64,000 nucleotides of DNA, taken from assembly GCF_005239225.2 (NCBI RefSeq), contig NC_133288.1:8637035-8701034 (forward strand), given 5' to 3'. The notes beneath the pieces are model-generated. The model made no database searches and was not told where the DNA came from. It was given only the letters and a program-made list of their open reading frames with translations. This stretch comes from Populus alba (Eukaryota; Streptophyta; Magnoliopsida; Malpighiales; Salicaceae). A program made the position numbers and the translations under genes. Of this stretch, positions 56,243-64,000 are shown piece by piece. Each line of letters starts with the position of its first letter. The first letter of the stretch is position 1.

Positions 56243-58680
56243 ATGGTGAAATTTCTCTCTCATTCTCTCTTTATATATGTAATTTGTTGAAAATTTAAAG
56301 ACCTAATTAATCTTTTCCTTCTCTTACAGGCTGATTCTCCAGTCAAAAGGTAACATCTCGAACTAGTTTTAATATAGATTAAGGGTTTTTTTATATATTT
56401 ATTTTTATGTTTTCATTAACTTTCGATGTTTTTAAGATATGGGTTCGTGTTTTGAGGTGTTTAAGAATGATTAATGTAACGAATCTTAGGTTTGTTTGAT
56501 AATCTTAATATTGGGGCTAGCTGATATACGTTTGTTTACTTAACGGGATTTTAAAAATATTGAAGGGTTTGATGGGAGGGATGACAACTACAAATAATGA
56601 CTTGAGGTTCTTATGTAATAGAATGTGTTAAGAGCAACTATGGCTTTGTTTTGGTTTGAAATTGCTGCAAATCTAAGGAACCAGAAAAAATATTGAAGGG
56701 TTTGATAGATGGCATTGCTATCACAAACTATGGCTTTATGTTAAAGTTTGGATTTCTTGAGTTTATTATGATTTGTTACCTCGCCAAGCTTGTGTTGCTT
56801 AGATATATATGGTCATTTGGCTCTGCACCTTTTGTTTTGTGTTGATGTTATTTGAACTGGGCATACCAGGGATTCACGCTCTCCTTCGCCTTGGAGAGAG
56901 CAGTCGAGGTCTAGGTCAAGATCGTGGTCAAGGCCCAGGCCTAGGTCTAGATCCAGATCAAGATCATTGCCAAGGCCAAGGCATAGGTCACGGTCACGAA
57001 GTCGTGGAAGGTACTGTAACCCTGGGTTTTTGCTTATTGTGTGCTGGTTTGTAATTGTGGCACTAATGCACATCTGCATCCAACACTAATTTTATGGCTT
57101 TATTACATGGATGGTTGGTGGTCTCTGCACAGATCAAGGTCTAGAGATCATGAAAGGTTAGTTGCAGCTTTAAAATTGCAATTTCTTAGAATGACAGACA
57201 TGTGTTATGGTGTTTCTACCAATGTGTCTTGTGGATCTGTACTGGCTTCATCATTGTTGTTTAGATGATTTATATGTTAATCTTTACTTGGTTGATTATA
57301 TGGCAGGACGGAAGTCGTAAATCCTGGAAATACACTTTATGTGACAGGGCTGTCTACAAGGGTCACAGAAAGGGATCTTGAAGAACATTTCTCAAAGGAG
57401 GGAAAGGTTGGTCCCTTTAAGGCAGTTGTTCGATGTATAATTAATATTTCTTAGTAAATGTGGTTGTCATCCATTTTTATATCAATTAATAATTGTTGGA
57501 GAATTTACATTTTTTAGGTTGCTTCTTGTTTTCTTGTTGTGGAGCCCCGGACACGCATTTCTCGTGGGTTTGCTTTTGTTACAATGGACAATGTTGATGA
57601 TGCCAATCGTTGTGTGAAATATCTCAACCAGTCAGTTCTGGAGGGGCGATATATCACTGTGGAAAAGGTAATGTGATTATCTCGTTGGTGATGCTCACCA
57701 ACCCATTTTGATTGGATCTTTATTCTTAACTTGGAAGTTTTCTGGTTATATTCAGAACACATTGCGTCAGCTATGTTGGCAGCAATCAAAGATGATCAGT
57801 TCATCCATGTCAACTTAAGTGTAACAGCTTGATCAATGGCCAGCTTAAACAGCTTTTCAAATGCTAGTGATCAACTAAACATAGCAACTATATTGTTCAA
57901 CAACTATACAACATCAGCATTCAATTTCAACCCTCAACTAATCAACGGACATTATCAAGCATTCAATTTCAACTCAACTAATCAACGGACATTATCAACT
58001 TCTTTCTAATCAGGCTTTATGGTATTTCATGCCCAACAGTTAATAGACAGTAGTCATATATGCCTGATTGTTGTCCTTGTTGTGCTTGGTAGATAGCCTG
58101 CCCCTTGCTGTCTTCCTAGGTGTAGTTTTTCTCCTTACAATATGTTTATGCTTGTGTTGTGTTTATATTATTTAGTTTTACAGGTAAGCATATGTTCTTA
58201 AAGTTTCATTTCTGTACTTTACCTAGTTTGTTTTGTCCAAGTTGAACATTTTTCATAGTTTGCTGTATTGAGGTGATTCATGTAACTTTCAGTCAAGGAG
58301 GAAACGGCCAAGAACTCCAACGCCAGGACACTATCTTGGGTTGAAGAATACCAGGGACTATGGTAAGTTTATATTGTATATATGTAATTTTATCTTACAA
58401 AGAAAGAGCTCTATCTACACTTTCAATGCATGTCCTTGCTTGAATTTTACTAACTTATCTTGCTTTTTGGAAAGGCTCTCGTGGTGATCGTGGTGGTGGT
58501 GATCGTGGAGGTGATCGTGGTAGGTATCGTGGTGGCTATGGTCGTGATGACCATCGCAGGTCTCCAAGGCACTCTCCTTATCGTGGTGGTCGTGATTATT
58601 CTCCCAGGCGCTCTCCCTATGGTGGACGATCACGGAGGGACAGGTCCAGGTCCCCTTATTCTCCTAGAGGCTCTAGGTGA
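56243..58680 (+). CDS. SR45a/Tra2-like serine/arginine-rich splicing factor, 8 exons
   Basis: Exons: 56243-56245 (just the ATG), 56330-56349, 56870-57010, 57133-57156, 57307-57406, 57518-57667, 58293-58362 and 58475-58680. They join to 714 nt, 237 residues. An N-terminal RS domain (residues 8-62, Arg-Ser and Arg-Pro runs) is followed by one RRM (about 70-146) with RNP2 LYVTGL (73-78) and RNP1 RGFAFV (112-117), then the linker RPRTPTPGHYLG typical of Tra2/SR45a, and a C-terminal RGG- and SR-rich tail. Such proteins bind pre-mRNA in the nucleus and promote exon choice. The start codon ends exactly at the first donor (ATG|GTGAAA), and exon 2 continues ADSPVKR. The stop TGA at 58678 overlaps a good donor (TCTAG|GTGAGA), so another 3' end by splicing is possible. 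Confidence 0.85.
57917..57999. repeat. ~42-bp tandem duplication in an SR-gene intron
   Basis: GCATTCAATTTCAA, followed by CTCAACTAATCAACGGACAT and TATCAA, occurs at 57917 and 57959 with a 1-2 base length difference. It lies in the intron between exons 6 and 7. Confidence 0.88.
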
Positions 58681-59890
58681 GACAGGCCTTAAGTTATTTT
58701 GTGAAGTGGAAATCATGGTGATGTAACAATATTTGCTCAAATTTTAAGCATATTATGTGTTTATTGTGAGATCTGAGTTTACTTGTTTACATCCTCCAAG
58801 AAACATGTAGTTGTGTGTTGTTACTGCACTTTCTTTCCTTTGAACGACTGGGTAATATGTTGCTACCTAACTCTACTGTGAAACAGTTGGCTATGAAATA
58901 GTAAGATGGTATGCGCGAGACTTGTGTAATGTTTCAGCTTCTTCTGCGTGATTGTTATGGTGGCAAACCTTTATGTAACATTAAGCCATTAATGCGTATT
59001 TTTGAGCGATTGTTGTTCAATGCTTGAGAGTTGAGACTTTTCACAGTTTTTATGACCTTGTTTGTGAGCATGGTTTTTATGGCTTTGCTTCGCAATGCTA
59101 TGGAAATGAAAATTGGTCAGAGTATGGTTGTCTTTTGATTGTTGCCTTAAAACAATCTTTCCATATTATACTGTGTTATAAAATAAAGGTGTAAATGAAA
59201 GCACCGGTCAGTAGTTCAATTTTGTAGTCAGTGGCCAGCTACAGTCACGAACAAAAGCAGCTCGCTTCCATTGTTACCATCAGCTGATGCACCCTCACGT
59301 TCAGCTTGGGAACGCAGAAAATTTCAGGTTACCATCAAGAAGTGGAAAGGCGATTTGTTCGTTGTGGGGTTGCCCTGAAGTTGATGGAAGATAATTTGTC
59401 CACTAATTTAAAAAATCCCTTGTGAGATGATTAACATGTGGAAAGAATGGTGCAAATGCAAGGGAGAAAAAGGATGGCACTGGAGACAGTTAGCTGTTGT
59501 GTGAAATGAACAATATTAGCCATCTGGTTAACCCATCTTTCAATATTTGGAACCTAAATAGGTATTTATTTGAAATTAGTTTTTCGAACAATATCAATAA
59601 ATGACAATGACAAAGTAGATCCAACTGGCTAATCACCAATAAGATGGACCCAAATCCAACGAGTTGGTGATAACAACAGTAAAATGGAGAGGATGAAGAT
59701 TTTAGAATGAAAATCATTCTTGTTCTCTAATCTCTACCCCCCAAAACAATGGGAACTAACAAAAAGTCAAAACTTGTTAAGCCAGTCTCAACTCTCAACC
59801 CACCACATTAGCCCATTAATTTGTGCTATGATCCAGCCCCTACAAATTCTAAAGAAAGAGGACGTATAAAGAGACACCAAAATCAGCTCC
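58681..59890. other. 3' flank of the SR gene and AKRP upstream region
   Basis: No gene supported. The left third is probably 3' untranslated or alternatively spliced sequence of the SR-type gene. No clear TATA box before 59891. Confidence 0.4.
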
Positions 59891-62764
59891 ATGTCTTTCT
59901 CCAAAGTTACAGAAACAATGTCATTCCCAGCTCTGCTAAACCCACCACAAACCCCAAAATTACACGCCCTTCTGTCTCTCCCTCCACCTCTCAAGTTTTC
60001 ATCTTTCAAAATCCTGAAATTTCCCCAAAAAATCCACTCTTTCTCACCTTCTCTACAATCCCAATTCGCTATACAAAATTACAATTTTGAAGACCAAGAC
60101 CATGCCATTGGTGGCTGTCTACTCTTTGAAGAAGGCATTTTTGAAGACCCATATTTGGAAACCAACTCAAATGCCATTGAGGACCCAAAGTTGAAAACTT
60201 TTAAGAAAAAGAAAAAAAGGGTTGTTCCTACAATTGAAGCAGAGAATTTGGTGCCAGAGAAATGGAGAGATGCGCAAGCAGAGATTAATATTGGCAAAAA
60301 GGAAAGGAGAAAGATTGCTCAAGAAATGGAATATAATAAAAAATTCGAAAGGAAAAAGAAAGGGTTGGTTCCTATTAGGAGTGTGAATCTAGAGGAATAT
60401 CAGGCTTTTAAAGAAGCCAAATTGGCACAGTTGAAGCCACTTGTGCTCGGTAATCCAGAGAGTTTTAAAGAAGAGAAGAAAATGAAAGAGGACGAGGTGG
60501 AAGTGAAGGAGATTGTTAGCGAGAGAGTGAAAGGGAAGCATCCTAGATGGGCAGTTTATGGGAGAGGCTTAGATGATGTTAGAGAGTTTCTTAACAGTGA
60601 GGATTATGAGCCTGGTGAACATAAATCTGAGGGTAATTGCTTTTCTATTTTCAGTTTTGAGCTTGGATTTTGTATCGGTTGTTGTTTGCTTGTTGATATT
60701 GTAGTTTGTTTGTTTATTGATAAGAGGGAATGAATTTGTTGTTATTGGCTTGATTGATGCAAAACTAGTTAATTTTGGTGTGAATTTGGTGTAAGCTGTG
60801 AAGAATATGATTCTTAATTCTCTTAGGGTTACTCGACGCTATTTCACCTTATGTTACTTAGTTCTTAAAGCATATGAGATGCATTCTGAATTTGAGTGCT
60901 GATGTTGCTTTGTTTTGTTCTATGTTTTGCATGTGAGCTTCAAGATCTTGCTATATTCATATCGTCTTTTCTGCCTTGTGTTTTTGAATAAATAGGTAGA
61001 CGCAAGTTGTTTACGAAAGAGGAAAAGGTTTTGTTGAATAAGCGGGTACCTGATCTAGCAGTTGCTAACTCTGTGAGTTCACTATCAGTTGAACCACTCT
61101 CGTCACTGTATTTGATTTTGATGTATATTTATTGTTGTTTAATAATTAGTTGCTGCTTTCTCAATTTGGAGTTATCGAACTGCTAGCTGATGTTTCAATT
61201 GCATTTTTTGGTCATGCATGTCTTTCTTGTTTGAAGAAGTTATGACAGGCTGTACATGGTGCAATTGTTTTTTTGGATAATATACATTACGCAAATCTGC
61301 AATTCATTTGTAGTTTTTTGTTTTTGTTGAATTCTCTGCAGAGCAAATGGCTACCTCTCCACACCCTTGCTGCATCAGGAGAATTCCACCTTATGGATGC
61401 GTTGTTGAAGCACAATGTGGACATCAATGCCGTGGATGTGGTAGGTGGAATTGCCTTGTGCTGATTTGTTGGATTTTGTCAGTCCCATCGAGTTTTATAC
61501 ACTTCCCTCCCTTTATTTCATATTGGATGCAAAAATGCTTGGAATTCTTAGCATTTCATGTCTGCTCAGTTTTGAACTTTGGATCGTTATATTTTCCTCA
61601 GAATGGTTGGACTGCACTTCACAGAGCAATAGTGTGCAAAAAGCAAGCTATAACCAGCTATCTGTTGAGAGAATCAGCAGATCCTTTTGTTTGTGATGCA
61701 GTGAGTATTGACGCAATGACTTTCTTTATCGTAACTTTATTTTTCTGCCAGTGCAATCAATATATTTATTTATCTTATTTTACCATGTTCAGCTTGTTCT
61801 CTTATGACTAATCATCATCTTTTATGCAGCCATTTTCTAATGAGATTGTATTTGCTTTCCTCTTTCTCTTTTCTTGCTGATGACAGGAGGGTGCCACCTT
61901 GATGCATTATGCAGTTCAAACTGCATCTGCTCCAGCTATCAAACTTCTTCTGTTATATAACGTTGACATAAACCTTCAGGACAATGTGAGGATGATATAA
62001 CCCTACTTTTTTTTTTTTTTTTTCCCGTTTCAGTTTCGATGCTTCATTGGTGAACACTCTCATTTATTACCCTTTCAGGATGGATGGACACCGTTACATC
62101 TTGCTGTTCAAACCCAGAGAACAGACATAGTGAAGCTTTTATTAATTAAAAGAGCGGACAAGACATTAAAAAACAAGGTAATTATACAATGATTCTAGGA
62201 ATCTCTCATACCATCACATCGTATGAATATTCATGGAAGATATCAGACCACCGCTTGTTTGTGTTTCTGGCTTTTGTACTGTGCTTTACCGCATTGAGAT
62301 GATAGTAAAGCTTAGGTTGCATGCTGTGTCACCACTGCTAACATGCGAGAGATGCAGACAAAATTGCTTGGAGTTTGAAACTTAGAGCAGCAGGTTGATA
62401 AGAATCGGCTGCCTACTTTATGTGGAGGATCCACGGTCAATAAAGAAACGGGGATTCAAAAAATGAAAAAAAGCTTAATAGCTGGGGAATGGAAAAAAAA
62501 AAAAAAGGAAAATCTTAGTAGGTGGGCATTTTTTTGAAAGTCCTATCACCAGTAGTTTCAGCAACCTTTTTCGTTACATTGTCATCACAAATCACTTGTT
62601 TTTTTTCACCTCCCTCTCAGGATGGCTTAACACCACTCGATCTCTGCCTCTCTTCTGGTAGAGACACAAGGACCTACGAGCTTATCAAGCTGCTGAAGCA
62701 GTTCACGAAGAAACCAACCTTGGCAAAAAATCCTTATAATGCCTCAGCTTCCCAGCTGCTTTAA
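59891..62764 (+). CDS. AKRP: Plastid ankyrin-repeat protein, AKRP-like, 7 exons
   Basis: Exons: 59891-60632, 60996-61072, 61342-61440, 61602-61700, 61887-61985, 62079-62177 and 62621-62764. They join to 1359 nt, 452 residues. A Ser/Pro-rich N terminus without acidic residues in the first ~65 positions looks like a chloroplast transit peptide; a second in-frame ATG at 59918 is possible. A charged middle region ends in [19 protein letters not shown], then come ankyrin repeats at residues 274-306, 307-339, 340-372, 373-405 and a last one from 406 ([19 protein letters not shown]). The blocks [24 protein letters not shown] and [16 protein letters not shown] match Arabidopsis AKRP more than its partner EMB506. 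AKRP is needed for plastid differentiation and embryo development there; the same role here is inferred. Exons 3-6 are each exactly 99 nt. Confidence 0.88.
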
Positions 62765-62981
62765 CGGAACCACTTCGTGTCTTCCCATTATCCAAGATTC
62801 GCAGGAAATTGTTGCTCTGACAGTGAGTCTATCACTTCAAGCTCTCTCGTGTACAAGATTATACCTTGTAGTATGGAGGAATTGGAGGGATGCAGATGAA
62901 GGAATTGTCTCCTAGGACAACAATATTCCAAGGACATTTTCCGATGGGATAAAAAATGGCAAGCCCATATGTATCTGATAT

Positions 62982-63044
<63 letters not shown>

Positions 63045-63991
63045 TAACTTGACAGCACGTTGTCACAGTACCTAAAACTCTTTCCACCACAATCACTGTC
63101 CTACCATTAAAGAGAAATCTTGACAGTATCCAAATCCTAGATTAAAAAAAACGAGTTGTGTATAATGACTAGACCCATGCAATCATGCTGGGCTAACAGA
63201 TAAAGATTATATCCTTAAAACTAATCCTAAGCACAGGTTCCTTTTCCTTGCTTCTTATCTTAGCTATCCACTGAATCATTGGCTTGCGCAACGCGATAAT
63301 TATTTTTAAGCTTTAAAGAAAATGTTCAAGCTTTTTTATCATGTTTATTTTGAAGAAAATAAATTTTAAATTATTTGAGAGTTAGTTCATGAAAAATAGA
63401 ATGGGTTGATATGGGTTAATTTTTTAAACATGTAATTAAGACTGTAATAATTTTTTAAAAAATAAATTAAAATAAATTATAAAGTATAATTTACAATCAA
63501 TTTAATATTAAAAAATAAAAAATAATTAAAAAAAATAAAAAAAATCCAACTTAGCTTGAAATACTTGCGATCTAGATTATAAAATTAAAAAAAATAAATT
63601 CAAAATAAACTATAAAACCTGATATTTAATAAACTTAATACTAAAACAAATTAAAAAAAATAAACTTAAAAACCAAAGCAATTTTCTAATAAACAATGCT
63701 TTCTAGGAACATGAACTTCAATATAATATAAATTTTGATAATTTAAAAAATAAACAGTTTAGTTATTCTTAAATCGTTTTTTACATATTAAGGCTGGTTT
63801 TTTTTTTAATCTGAATTAATATATTAACAAAAATTTAATTCGCGGCTTCCAAATCCAACTACCCCCGTCCCTCTCTCTTTCTCTCCCCTTCCCTGTCTGT
63901 TAGAAGAACCTTCAACATCTCTTCCTAACAAACACAGACACAAACACAAACACGAACACATCCACATAGACAAGAAAAAAAAACACGAAAA
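62765..63991. other. AKRP 3' flank and leader of the next gene
   Basis: No complete gene. 62984-63042 is a microsatellite. 63300-63840 is AT-rich. From 63860 the sequence turns C/T-rich and then A/C-rich, like a plant 5' untranslated region. Confidence 0.45.
62984..63042. repeat. (CT)n(TA)n compound microsatellite
   Basis: About 15 CT units followed by about 15 TA units in the 3' flank of the AKRP-like gene. Confidence 0.92.
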
Positions 63992-64000
63992 ATGCTAGGA
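63992..64000 (+). CDS. Possible first codons of a gene cut by the right edge
   Basis: ATG CTA GGA at the very end, preceded by a C/T-rich then A/C-rich stretch (63860-63991) typical of a plant leader, with an A-rich context (GAAAAATG). Product cannot be told from three codons. Confidence 0.35.

Overview
This is plant nuclear DNA: AT-rich, with spliced genes carrying GT-AG introns, and large stretches of A/T-rich repeats and tRNA-derived retroelements. Gene content and repeat style (tRNA-derived SINEs ending in poly-A, Copia debris) fit a woody eudicot, most likely Populus or another Salicaceae. The genus is an inference from recognition and was not checked by a search.

Layout. Positions 1-10.7 kb hold three tandem DUF241-family genes on the + strand; the first is cut by the window edge. 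A fourfold 277-bp tandem array lies between the second and third. At 12.3 kb is a broken 5' piece of an LHT-type amino-acid transporter with its TATA box. Positions 13.1-18.7 kb hold a complete 11-exon DHHC protein S-acyltransferase of the PAT10 type on the - strand. Positions 19-24.7 kb have no gene: they contain a nine-unit array of a degenerate ~145-bp repeat and two SINEs stacked at one target site. Positions 24.8-37.5 kb form a cluster of four intact single-exon F-box/DUF295 (SKIP23-like) genes, three + and one -, with a fifth F-box head left as a relic at 33.2 kb and an internally deleted Copia element at 27 kb.

Positions 37.5-41.4 kb are repeat-rich and gene-poor. A four-exon UPF0548/DUF1990 gene (- strand) lies at 41.5-42.8 kb, followed by more AT-rich repeat DNA. 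Positions 47.7-53.6 kb hold a complete ten-exon phospholipase D of the delta type (+). Positions 56.2-58.7 kb hold an eight-exon SR45a/Tra2-like splicing factor (+). Positions 59.9-62.8 kb hold a seven-exon plastid ankyrin protein of the AKRP type (+). The last ~150 bases look like the 5' leader and first three codons of another + strand gene.

The genes are independent transcription units, not a pathway. Two of them (PAT10-like and PLD-delta-like) act at membranes in signalling and stress, one in splicing, one in plastid development, and the F-box cluster presumably in ubiquitin-dependent turnover. Two tandem families (DUF241, F-box/DUF295) show local duplication. I reconstructed the spliced genes by reading splice sites and checking that exon phases join; all five reconstructed models keep one open frame to a stop. 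I saw no CRISPR, operon or other prokaryotic feature, and nothing I would claim as a new biological system. The best unexplained signals are the 277-bp array with a repeated small minus-strand reading frame, the ~145-bp degenerate array and the stacked SINE site.
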